Assembly: GCA_016287385.1 (NCBI GenBank)
Contig: JAEEWM010000006.1
Location: 24,097 to 88,096 of the forward strand
Origin: Clostridiaceae bacterium
GTDB lineage: Bacteria; Bacillota; Clostridia; Oscillospirales; Acutalibacteraceae
DNA length: 64,000 nt
Direction of reading: 5' to 3'
Both the position numbers and the translations under genes were made by a program. Shown here in pieces: positions 1 through 7,622 of the stretch (within the stretch, counting starts at the first letter, position 1; every line of letters starts with the position of its first letter). The notes beneath the pieces were generated by a model that was not told the DNA's origin, made no database searches, and saw only the letters and a program-made list of their open reading frames with translations.

Positions 1-1557
1 GTCTTTTACCGCCTGCGCCAACTCATAGCCGTAGGTCGGAACGCCGTTTTCAAGCTCAAATACTTCGTATGTGTTTTTGTCGATTTCGTCTTTAGGCGTT
101 GCGGTCAGCCCCACAAGCGGCGCGTCAAAATAAGTGAATATATCCCGATACTTGTTGTAAATCGAGCGGTGCGCCTCGTCGCATATAAGCAGATCGAAGT
201 GACCTACGGTAAAAAGCTTGCCTTTTTCGTCCTTCGCCGTGTCAATCACATTCATCATCGTCTGATAGGTCGAAAATACGCAGTGCGCCGTATAATTATC
301 CTTTTCTTCACAGAGATTTGTAACAGATAAGTCGGGCAACAGATTTACAAAACTGCGTTTCGCCTGCGTTACAAGCGAATTGCGGTCGGCGAGAAATAAT
401 ATATTTTTAACCCAACCGTGCTGTAAAAGAACATCGCAAAGTTCAATAACCGTTCTTGTTTTACCCGAACCGGTAGCCATAACAAGAAGCGCTTTGCGGC
501 GGTTTTTCTTATCGAACGCGTCGCAAACCGCCTTGATCGCCGCTTCCTGATAATAGCGACCGGCTATGTTTTTGTCTATCATTATGTGCGTAAGGCTTGT
601 CCGCATCGTCTGCAGATTAAAAAGCTTTTCAAGATCGCGCTTTGAGTAAACGGAAGCTACTTTTCTTTCGGGGTATAGATTGTCTTCAATTCGGGTTTCA
701 AAACCGTTTGAAAGGAATATAACCGGACGGCGCCCGTATTTCTTTTCGAGAATATCGGCGTAAAGTTTAGCCTGCTGCCGCCCTTTCGCCACATCAACGC
801 AGGTGCGTTTGGCTTCCAGGACCGCAAGCGCCCTGCCGTCGTCGCCGTACAGAACGTAATCGGCAAATCCGACTTCGGAATTATTGGGCATTCCCGGCAG
901 TTCGACCTCATTCAGCCAGTCCTTGCCCTCGACCCAGCCCGCGTCCTGCAGCATAAAATCAATGTAAATTTTGCGCGTTTTGTATTCGGATAGCTCAAGC
1001 GGCTTTGGTACATAAGTCTGCTGCTGTTCTGCGCGGCGGGCGGACAGTTCCGCCTTCATCGCCTTGTTTTCTTCTATGAGCGCGGCAAGGTCTATATCCG
1101 CATCCGGCACAAACGAAAGCGCTTCTTCCGCGGTAAGCTTGAGCAGCGATTTATCAAACGGGCGCTCGGTGTATTCCTCGGCGTAAAAGTAAGCGACCTC
1201 ATCCAAAAAGTAATATAGGTTTTCGAGGCATAGCTCCGCCTGTTCTTCTGTTACCTTTTTTCCGCCGTGCAAAACGGCGTTCCCGAGCTTGCGGATGAAA
1301 TCCATTCGCTTCCATATATCATCGCCCACGATGTCGCGGAACTTTTCATCGTTCATCAGCGCCACAAGCGTATCCTGATAAGGCGTTACAAGGTCACGGT
1401 CAACCGAATACATCCACTTTACCGCAAACTCCATCGCCCTGCGGCAGTTTGACACGCAGGAATCAATGTCGATATGTAATAAATTTTCGGCGGATATTGC
1501 CACGCCGGCAAACCCCTCAAACCGCTTGTCCGATTTCAGAAAATCAAAGTTGGTCAT
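1..1557 (-). CDS. hsdR: Type I restriction enzyme R subunit (partial, C-terminus beyond the left edge)
   Basis: ATP-dependent DNA translocase and nuclease of a type I restriction-modification complex, cutting DNA that the HsdM/HsdS pair finds unmethylated. 519 codons are visible with no stop, so the gene continues left of the window. In order: an N-terminal DUF4145/HEPN-like helical region (about residues 20-125), a PD-(D/E)XK nuclease segment ending in LEAK near residue 248, a helicase Walker A ATGSGKT near 360-366 and a DEAH box near 460. The ATG at 1557 follows a strong GGAGGG. It is the last visible gene of the minus-strand run that holds hsdM and hsdS, but is separated from hsdS by about 3 kb of cargo. 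Family assignment is secure; integrity of the motor C-terminus cannot be judged. Confidence 0.95.
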   Translation of the reverse strand, partial: MTNFDFLKSDKRFEGFAGVAISAENLLHIDIDSCVSNCRRAMEFAVKWMYSVDRDLVTPYQDTLVALMNDEKFRDIVGDDIWKRMDFIRKLGNAVLHGGKKVTEEQAELCLENLYYFLDEVAYFYAEEYTERPFDKSLLKLTAEEALSFVPDADIDLAALIEENKAMKAELSARRAEQQQTYVPKPLELSEYKTRKIYIDFMLQDAGWVEGKDWLNEVELPGMPNNSEVGFADYVLYGDDGRALAVLEAKRTCVDVAKGRQQAKLYADILEKKYGRRPVIFLSNGFETRIEDNLYPERKVASVYSKRDLEKLFNLQTMRTSLTHIMIDKNIAGRYYQEAAIKAVCDAFDKKNRRKALLVMATGSGKTRTVIELCDVLLQHGWVKNILFLADRNSLVTQAKRSFVNLLPDLSVTNLCEEKDNYTAHCVFSTYQTMMNVIDTAKDEKGKLFTVGHFDLLICDEAHRSIYNKYRDIFTYFDAPLVGLTATPKDEIDKNTYEVFELENGVPTYGYELAQAVKD

Positions 1558-1573
1558 AGCTTTCCCTCCGGGA

Positions 1574-1614
1574 AAATTAAGAATTTAGAATTCAGAATTA
1601 AGAATTATGAATTA
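1574..1614. repeat. AT-rich spacer repeat upstream of hsdR
   Basis: A run of GAATT-type units (GAATTTAGAATTCAGAATTA and onward) lies just upstream of the hsdR ribosome binding site. Shorter related copies sit at the hsdS stop codon (4647-4666) and the hsdM stop codon (7621-7636). It forms no gene. It looks like a dispersed intergenic repeat that marks the borders of the hsd genes. Confidence 0.6.
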
Positions 1615-1655
1615 GAGGTTAGAGTTATTTTGGTTAAGAATTTTCAATGCTTCTG

Positions 1656-2822
1656 TTAACCATTATTTTTATTGTTTATGCACGGAATACTTTTGCCACC
1701 TTCTATCATTCGACTATACTCATATATTTTGTCAATGTCTAAATCAAAACAAACTACAATATTACTACGTAACGATATGTTTTTCGGAGTTGCCCTTTTG
1801 AAATTAAGACCCAAGCAGGCAACAAACAGCCCCTCTAATGGCCATGTGGAAACATCTTTTGGATTTTCAAATGCATCACATAGTCTTGAGAAACGTCGCC
1901 CGTGTATTATTGTTAAGACATTTTTCAAATAGATATCTAAGATGTATTCTCTAAAACAGTTGTCTTCTGATGTCGAATTACTAAGATTATATTTTTCTAA
2001 AGAAGCAAAGAATATTTTAGAATATAAAATCTCAAACACCTTTCTATGAAATTTATTATTGTAACCTCTTTTGATCCCTATAGTTCTTATTAACTGCATT
2101 TCAGGGGAAGCATAACCACGAGGCAATATTTTTTTTATAGTTATTTGTTTTTGAATAAGTAGTTTTATTCTATTTAAAAAGCCAAAAAACAATTTTTTAA
2201 TAAACCGATTTTTCCCATACACGTTTAAATACTCAAGCGAATATGTAGAATAAGACTTACTTCTTAAGAAATATCTTTTATCTTCAAAGCAGCACAACAA
2301 GGAATATCTTTTATAGGCTTCTGCAGAGCATTTAAATCGGTAATATGGGTCTCTAGAAAATGTTTTTTCAATATCTGTTATATTTTTGATTTTAAACGGT
2401 TGCGTTACAACAAGATGTTCGGTAAACGCCATAATCAAAAAAGAAGTCACCACTAATATGATATTCAACGGTTTGCTTGTAATATGGCTTAGGAATAATA
2501 AAATCATAGATACAAATAGACCTATTACATGCAGTTGAAACACCATTAAAAACATATAATCAATCGCTTTATACCAAAAAGAAGTTATCAATTCCAATTT
2601 CTTTTTATCAACAGATAAGTATTCCAAATACACGAAGGTTATTATTAAAAGATATATTGCGCATATAGCGACTCTTATGATCTTAAAATATGCCAAACCG
2701 TAAAACATCAAATAAATTAAAAAGATTTGTTGGTTTTCTTCAAAATGGGAATAGGAAGTAATTATAATAACCGTGACAATAAGAACTACTATTATGTTGC
2801 CTGCAAAAAGTTCCCCTAACAT
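1656..2822 (-). CDS. Hypothetical membrane protein with large cytoplasmic C-terminus
   Basis: 388 residues, family not recognised. The first about 140 residues hold around four hydrophobic segments (about 8-24, 33-62, 88-110, 118-135). The remaining about 240 residues are soluble, rich in Lys, Arg, Tyr and Phe, with no catalytic motif I can name. ATG at 2822 follows AGGAGT at good spacing. Base composition is clearly more AT-rich than hsdM or hsdR beside it, suggesting a separate acquisition. It sits between hsdR and other cargo genes of the type I locus, on the same strand. A membrane-anchored defence effector is possible, but nothing in the sequence proves it. Confidence 0.7.
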   Translation of the reverse strand: MLGELFAGNIIVVLIVTVIIITSYSHFEENQQIFLIYLMFYGLAYFKIIRVAICAIYLLIITFVYLEYLSVDKKKLELITSFWYKAIDYMFLMVFQLHVIGLFVSMILLFLSHITSKPLNIILVVTSFLIMAFTEHLVVTQPFKIKNITDIEKTFSRDPYYRFKCSAEAYKRYSLLCCFEDKRYFLRSKSYSTYSLEYLNVYGKNRFIKKLFFGFLNRIKLLIQKQITIKKILPRGYASPEMQLIRTIGIKRGYNNKFHRKVFEILYSKIFFASLEKYNLSNSTSEDNCFREYILDIYLKNVLTIIHGRRFSRLCDAFENPKDVSTWPLEGLFVACLGLNFKRATPKNISLRSNIVVCFDLDIDKIYEYSRMIEGGKSIPCINNKNNG

Positions 2823-2895
2823 TTTTTACTCCTGATTATTTATATTTCTATACACTTTTATTAAAAAATTATAATTATAAACTTGCCCTCAATAC

Positions 2896-3126
2896 TTAAT
2901 TCCATTTTTGCTGTTTTGCCATTTCTAAAAGGCACAGATTAAAAGCTGTCTGCTGATGTTGATTATCAAGTTTTTTGGCGGATTCTAAAAGGTCGTGAAA
3001 TGCTTTAACAACCTTTGCTACCTCTGCGTTTTGTTGATAGTTGTATTGCACTGCTTGATTTGCGACTTGGTGATAATAATCCTGGTTAACATACTGCGGA
3101 TTAAACATTTGATTGTAAAAATACAT
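2896..3126 (-). CDS. Small Tyr/Gln/Asn-rich hypothetical protein
   Basis: 76 residues. The N-terminal half is rich in Tyr, Asn and Gln with repeated QYN-like pieces; the C-terminal half is an amphipathic helix containing a DNQHQQTAF segment. A very strong AAGGAGGTGT precedes the ATG at 3126, and a TATAAT-like box lies about 30 bp further upstream, so it may have its own promoter in addition to the operon promoter. It has no signal peptide or metal motif. Function is unknown. The good ribosome binding site and the amino-acid pattern argue for a real gene. Confidence 0.65.
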   Translation of the reverse strand: MYFYNQMFNPQYVNQDYYHQVANQAVQYNYQQNAEVAKVVKAFHDLLESAKKLDNQHQQTAFNLCLLEMAKQQKWN

Positions 3127-3231
3127 ATATACACCTCCTTTTGAAATTATTATACTAAAGGCACAAAAGCATTACCATATTAAAAACATATCATTTTTAT
3201 ATTGTTTTTCTATGCTTTTTTTAAAATACTC

Positions 3232-3903
3232 CTATGATAAGTGCTTTTTCAACTGTTGATATTCCGTCTCTTCTACTATGCGTCTTGCATGAAAATTTCG
3301 CTTTGTCTGTTCAGAACAATCAATATTTATGATTTCATACTTGCCGATTTCGGTGTCAAAAATATGCAGTTCAGTTTCCTCTGACAAAATATAAACTGTT
3401 TTATAGTAATCGCTAACTGATTTATTAAATAAGTAGTTTTTTGCTTCTTCCGTTATGTAATCAAAAAAGTATGTATCCGTAAAAATGAATAATTCATAAC
3501 TCCCAAAATGCTTATATTCGCCTTTTTCCAACTTTTCAATCTTTTTTTCAATGGCTTTCCTTATAAACTCAAATGTTGGTCTAAATGCCGGCCAAACCTG
3601 TGTGCCACCGGTATATTCAACACCCGACTCTCGCATTTTTCCAACACGGCGCTCATAATCTTTCTGATTTTTGCAGTGATTTGCTTTTACCCAATTACTT
3701 AAAAGCTCCTGCCATTTTGGATCATTTGCAATAGTGACTTCAATCCCGACATTTTCACCTTGCAGGTCGGGCTTGTCCGCAAGATCCAAATAACAGTACC
3801 GATTGGGGAACAATTCTTCCAAAATCAGTTTTGCGCGACACTCATCATAATCAAGTTTAGTATGTTCTGGAAGCGGTTTGTTTTTATCAATTTTTGTTTT
3901 CAT
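3232..3903 (-). CDS. PD-(D/E)XK-like nuclease-fold hypothetical protein
   Basis: 223 residues from the ATG at 3903; a TTG 33 bp upstream would overlap the hsdS remnant and was not chosen, though neither start has a clear ribosome binding site. Residues 45-57 read PDLQGENVGIEVT, the strand-turn-strand pattern typical of PD-(D/E)XK proteins, with D46 and E55 as candidate metal ligands and Thr where Lys is usual. The rest is a charged alpha/beta protein with no membrane segment. The position between hsdS and hsdR in a restriction locus fits a nuclease or a nuclease-derived accessory protein. The fold call is inference from one motif. Confidence 0.6.
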   Translation of the reverse strand: MKTKIDKNKPLPEHTKLDYDECRAKLILEELFPNRYCYLDLADKPDLQGENVGIEVTIANDPKWQELLSNWVKANHCKNQKDYERRVGKMRESGVEYTGGTQVWPAFRPTFEFIRKAIEKKIEKLEKGEYKHFGSYELFIFTDTYFFDYITEEAKNYLFNKSVSDYYKTVYILSEETELHIFDTEIGKYEIINIDCSEQTKRNFHARRIVEETEYQQLKKHLS

Positions 3904-3928
3904 TGCTTTTAAAATTCCAAATTTTAAA

Positions 3929-4036
3929 TTACACAAAGTATTTTTGCATTAAGCTGTCAAAAAGTAATTGCGCTTCATCGAGCGCTTTTTGCACTGCAAA
4001 CTTTGATTTGTCGATCTGCGCGACAATGGCTTCAAA
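3929..4036 (-). pseudogene. Remnant of a second hsdS (3' end only)
   Basis: Translating the minus strand gives FEAIVAQIDKSKFAVQKALD and onward to a TAA at 3929, about 35 residues. These match the last 35 residues of the intact hsdS almost residue for residue, and the DNA at 3934-4034 aligns to 4668-4768 at an offset of 734 bp. No TRD or start remains. The neighbouring 200-aa gene ends exactly where the remnant begins. This is the scar of an hsdS duplication or of an insertion that replaced the body of an hsdS copy. Confidence 0.85.
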
Positions 4037-4634
4037 CTATTCTTGAATCATCTGGCATATCTTTTTCCAACCATTCTTTTTCCGTTTTAATATTCTCTTT
4101 TTCAAAACAATCCGGCCAATACTCTAAATATATGTTTATAGCACGAATAAGGTCGTCTTTGTTTATTACGGAATCCACGGCTTTTTCAGGGAAATTCAAT
4201 ATCTGCCCCCTCAAAAAACCAATATACATATTACTAAGTATGTAGTTTTTGCCTTTAAACTTCAGTATGGCTTTCTTTGACAAATACAGTATTTCGGATT
4301 TTGATTTTTGGAAATCTTCAAATCTGTTATTGAGTTCGTTATATGAATATTCAATCTGCCTTTTTGAATCAAAACCATACTGGCATAGCGCAAGAGTAAA
4401 AATAAGACGAGAAGTGGCAGAAATGTAATATGAAAACGCCTTATTAAATTCAACCTTATATTGTGCGTAAGTGCTTATTTCCACCACAATAAAACTACAC
4501 GCCGCACCAATTAAAAATTGTTGTAACAAAGATGAATGTGGAAAACGAGCAAATTCTAAAACGATTGAAGAAATAGCACATATGGCGAAACTAATAACGC
4601 ATGCCCTTATTACATTGATAAACGGTTTTAACAT
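4032..4634 (-). CDS. Hypothetical two-helix membrane protein, possibly truncated
   Basis: 200 residues, family not recognised. There are two hydrophobic segments (about residues 5-28 and 36-55), then a mostly helical, charged cytoplasmic part. The ATG at 4634 follows GAGGTG. The TGA at 4032-4034 lies at the junction with the hsdS remnant, so the original C-terminus may have been lost when the sequences were joined. The gene lies between two direct copies of the hsdS 3' end, so recombination between those copies would excise it. Composition is AT-rich like the other cargo. Confidence 0.65.
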   Translation of the reverse strand: MLKPFINVIRACVISFAICAISSIVLEFARFPHSSLLQQFLIGAACSFIVVEISTYAQYKVEFNKAFSYYISATSRLIFTLALCQYGFDSKRQIEYSYNELNNRFEDFQKSKSEILYLSKKAILKFKGKNYILSNMYIGFLRGQILNFPEKAVDSVINKDDLIRAINIYLEYWPDCFEKENIKTEKEWLEKDMPDDSRIV

Positions 4635-4662
4635 TTTTCACCTCAAAATTCATAATTCTGAA

Positions 4663-5799
4663 TTATCCAAAGTATTTCTGCATTAAACTGTCAAACAGTA
4701 ATTGGGCTTTTTCAAGCGCTTTTTGCACGGCAAACTTTGATTTGTCGACCTGATGAACGAATGCTGCAAAATATTTTTGCCGTTCTAATGGTGGAAATGG
4801 TAAGATCAAATCCTCTACGTGATTCGCCTTTAAATATGCCTGTGTTGATTGATTTCGCTTACTCTGCAAAATATGTTGTGCTTCATTGGAATTGAAAAAT
4901 TCGCAAAAGAAATCTGTGTCAATTACTGAATCATTCAGCCTCAGCAAATACAAGTTTTGCCCATAAAACAACCGGTCATCAGTAATCACTGCTGTTTGCC
5001 CAAGTGTACCTATCATACTTACAAGGATATCTCCTATCATAGTGGGCCTGTTGGCGGAAATCACATCAAATGTTGTTCTAGATATACGTTTTACATTATC
5101 AAAATCAATTTGTCGATTTTTAATATTCTTTGATGTAATATATGGAATCTCTCCGTCAACAACAAACTCCGGCGTTGCAGGCATTAACCAAAAAGCTGTT
5201 TCAAGCACATTGTGAACAGTAACTTCTGGATATCCCTTGCCATTAAACATCTCGACAAATCGGGCTTTGATGAGATTGTCAAGAGTCTGTAATTCAGCTT
5301 TTTGATTGATTATAATATCTTTTGTCTTATGAATAACATCAAGAATATGCTGTTGTGTTTTAATGTCCGGTAACGGAACGGTAAATTCAAGCAATGTTGG
5401 CGTAGGCAGACTTCTACGGCGCGCAGTTGACCCCCGAAGCTTTGCTTTGTAGTAATCTATAGCCCGTTCGCATCGAAGTGCATATTCAAGATATTCAGGC
5501 AAGACTTGATTGCTATCAATATCCCAGATTCCATAAGCAGGGCTTACGATTCCTGCATCTGTAATTCGTTGAGCTGCAAGCACACCTTCGTCAATAGGAA
5601 AGCTGATAACAAGCTGATTCCTATAAACAACCTTATAATCTGACGTGTCTTTTGATGCAACAACTTTTTTGAACTTATCTTCTTGAAAAATAAGTCCATC
5701 GTGCATCGTCATTGATAAGATTGGATACTCTCCTGTTCCACATCGAATAGTCTTTGCTTGTGATATAAGAGTGCCCAGTTGAACTACTTTATTATCCAT
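4663..5799 (-). CDS. hsdS: Type I restriction-modification specificity subunit
   Basis: 378 residues. HsdS selects the bipartite DNA target for HsdM methylation and HsdR restriction. Two target-recognition domains are visible: TRD1 about residues 1-150, closed by a conserved helix starting near QQHILDVI, and TRD2 about 190-345, closed by the matching helix LERQKYFAAFVHQVDKSKF. The duplicated conserved helices are the hallmark of a full-length two-TRD HsdS. The TAA at 4663-4665 falls inside an AATTCTGAATTA-type spacer repeat. The gene begins 9 bp after the HEPN-like gene. A 3' fragment of a second copy lies downstream, so specificity switching by recombination is conceivable but limited to the last 35 residues. 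Confidence 0.93.
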   Translation of the reverse strand: MDNKVVQLGTLISQAKTIRCGTGEYPILSMTMHDGLIFQEDKFKKVVASKDTSDYKVVYRNQLVISFPIDEGVLAAQRITDAGIVSPAYGIWDIDSNQVLPEYLEYALRCERAIDYYKAKLRGSTARRRSLPTPTLLEFTVPLPDIKTQQHILDVIHKTKDIIINQKAELQTLDNLIKARFVEMFNGKGYPEVTVHNVLETAFWLMPATPEFVVDGEIPYITSKNIKNRQIDFDNVKRISRTTFDVISANRPTMIGDILVSMIGTLGQTAVITDDRLFYGQNLYLLRLNDSVIDTDFFCEFFNSNEAQHILQSKRNQSTQAYLKANHVEDLILPFPPLERQKYFAAFVHQVDKSKFAVQKALEKAQLLFDSLMQKYFG

Positions 5800-5808
5800 C
5801 GTTCATCC

Positions 5809-6318
5809 CTACAAATCCAAATTTATTTTGCTGATTTTACAATAATCAGCCCAGTTTATTTTATAGAGTCTAGCACAACATTCATCTCTCAAGACCTCTG
5901 AAAAGGCACGCAAAAAACCAACGTGGCATGATAACGGGTACTTTTCATAGCTATATCGCCAATTAACAAAGGCGTCTGCTTCTACATCAAGCAACTTACG
6001 TCCTAACGGGTCAGTGAGTATCTGTCGGTTTATGGCGCTATAAACAGGATGTATAAAAAAAGTTTGCTTGTCAATTTCATTACGCATTTTTTCAGGAAGC
6101 AACGCAAAAAGTTCGTTTAGTTTGTGCTTTTTTCCAAATTCAATACCATAAAAATCTAAAAGTGTTTTTATATATACCTCACATGCAAACGCCAAATTAA
6201 CGATTTCCGGCGTGGAATACAGATCATGCCGCTGAGGTTTTTTGTCCAGTTCCCGTTTGCATAGATTGGCACAAATATAAAAACTGTTTGCCTGATCAAA
6301 CATTATTTGGAATCCCAT
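5809..6318 (-). CDS. HEPN-domain-like protein
   Basis: 169 residues, predicted all-helical and soluble. The pattern of a helix reading FACEVYIKTLL followed by KKHKLNELFALLP is typical of the HEPN superfamily, whose members are often RNases or nucleic-acid-binding partners in toxin-antitoxin and defence loci. The catalytic R-x(4-6)-H motif is not clearly present: WRYSYEKYPLSCH has Arg and His too far apart. The protein may therefore be a non-catalytic HEPN. The ATG at 6318 follows AGGTAGGT. It is 9 bp upstream of hsdS and 23 bp after the preceding nuclease-like gene, so probably co-transcribed. HEPN assignment is by pattern only. Confidence 0.65.
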   Translation of the reverse strand: MGFQIMFDQANSFYICANLCKRELDKKPQRHDLYSTPEIVNLAFACEVYIKTLLDFYGIEFGKKHKLNELFALLPEKMRNEIDKQTFFIHPVYSAINRQILTDPLGRKLLDVEADAFVNWRYSYEKYPLSCHVGFLRAFSEVLRDECCARLYKINWADYCKISKINLDL

Positions 6319-6341
6319 CGTTTACCTACCTTATAAAAGAT

Positions 6342-7022
6342 TTACTTTTCACTATACACGCCCGTAACTTCATAAACAAAGTATTTATCGAATGATGTGC
6401 AGTGTATATATTCAATTATATACTTACTCAAATCTCTAACTGCGAAAACACTCTTCTCTGCTGATGGATAAATGGCATATATTTTTCTATTTAACAAGCC
6501 TGTTTCGCTTGATAATCCGTTGTAAATTGCCATTAAATAATCAGTTGCAAATTCCGAAAAAATAGTGCCTCTACAACTAAGAACAATAGGAAAAGGAAAA
6601 AACAGGATAATATTTTCATCGCTTTTATTTTTCTGTATATATTTCTTAATTGTCTTATATAATCGCGTTTCTGAAATTTGAAAAGTGCCTTTTCTAATGT
6701 CGACCAAACTATATTCGCAAGCCTCGTTACTTAAATCGTGTATCCATTCTTCAATCATAGGCGCATGGGCTTTACCATTTGTTAGCATACTTATTTGTTC
6801 AGTTTCAAACGGTAGTTTTGCATCGAATTTCTCACCGGTGATATCATCAATAAAATCACATTCGCCGTGTGACTGATTCTCTACATATGAATATTTATTT
6901 GGAAATACTTTTTTTGATTTGTTCATTATCTGCAAAACAAATTTCTCATATTCTTTGCTATTAAACGCTTTGATAAAGTCGTCTGAGAAGAGCATTGAGT
7001 GCCGTATTCCAAATTCAGCCAT
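6342..7022 (-). CDS. PD-(D/E)XK-like nuclease-fold protein
   Basis: 226 residues, not assigned to a named family. Residues 54-69 read ECDFIDDITGEKFDAK, giving D56 and D67-x-K69, the spacing expected of a PD-(D/E)XK core with the second acid as Asp. An N-terminal helix-rich lead (residues 14-45) precedes it, and a long alpha/beta C-terminal part follows. There is no membrane segment. The gene follows another PD-(D/E)XK-like gene by 20 bp and precedes the HEPN-like gene. Two adjacent putative nucleases plus a HEPN protein between hsdM and hsdS suggest an embedded accessory defence module. Function is inferred, not shown. Confidence 0.6.
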   Translation of the reverse strand: MAEFGIRHSMLFSDDFIKAFNSKEYEKFVLQIMNKSKKVFPNKYSYVENQSHGECDFIDDITGEKFDAKLPFETEQISMLTNGKAHAPMIEEWIHDLSNEACEYSLVDIRKGTFQISETRLYKTIKKYIQKNKSDENIILFFPFPIVLSCRGTIFSEFATDYLMAIYNGLSSETGLLNRKIYAIYPSAEKSVFAVRDLSKYIIEYIHCTSFDKYFVYEVTGVYSEK

Positions 7023-7042
7023 TTTTAATTATTCTCTCCAAT

Positions 7043-7597
7043 TCATTTATTGTTGTGTTTATCATTTTCACTTTTAAATACTTTACCTTCTGAAAACCAT
7101 GTCATACTTTTTATAGTATCTTCTTTTGCCTCACATAGTTTAAAGGAAAGACCGTATTTATATTTATAAAATCCTTCTTTACTGGTAAAGTCCATTATTT
7201 TTGATATATCACTAGAGCTGTTATTATTCCACCATGTTTTTATTTCGATAATCAAAAGATTGTTATCGTTATTGCCACGTTTATGTATGATAATATCCGG
7301 AATAGCTTTACTGTTGTCAAGAAGCCGCTTTACTTTGTAAATGTTTCGATTGTATTCGCAATCAAAATTATAATTCCTAAGCAAAGAATAATCATTATAA
7401 TCATTAACGAGACTTTGCATATAATAAGCAAATCGAAACATAGCAGCACGCTCGCCGACATGTTTTTCATCATCGTTACGCACGGCGGGTATATTCTCGG
7501 CGTCAATATCTAAAAGATATTTATCATTTTTATATAACAAACCTAACGACTCATTTATGAGGTCTTCTATTAAGCTAAATAGTATCATTCCTATCAT
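7043..7597 (-). CDS. PD-(D/E)XK nuclease-like protein
   Basis: 184 residues. The clearest nuclease-fold member of the locus: P100-D101, then a turn rich in Asn, then E118-I-K120 in a strand reading LLIIEIK, the classic PD-(D/E)XK arrangement. The helix GERAAMFRFAYYM (about 48-60) and DCEYNRN (79-85) fit conserved parts of a widespread uncharacterised family with this architecture, as I remember it. ATG at 7597 follows AAGGATG. It starts 25 bp after hsdM. It may cut DNA, or be an inactive recognition partner for its neighbours. It is AT-rich compared with hsdM. Confidence 0.7.
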   Translation of the reverse strand: MIGMILFSLIEDLINESLGLLYKNDKYLLDIDAENIPAVRNDDEKHVGERAAMFRFAYYMQSLVNDYNDYSLLRNYNFDCEYNRNIYKVKRLLDNSKAIPDIIIHKRGNNDNNLLIIEIKTWWNNNSSSDISKIMDFTSKEGFYKYKYGLSFKLCEAKEDTIKSMTWFSEGKVFKSENDKHNNK

Positions 7598-7622
7598 AAC
7601 ATCCTTGAAAATCCGGTTTTTC

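Noticed and set aside
2140..3900. Low-GC stretch considered as a prophage fragment
   Set aside because: No capsid, portal, terminase or lysis genes were recognised; the genes look like restriction-locus cargo.
4647..4666. Spacer repeat considered as a promoter for the 200-aa membrane protein
   Set aside because: No -35/-10 pair at proper spacing was found; the sequence matches the dispersed spacer repeat better.
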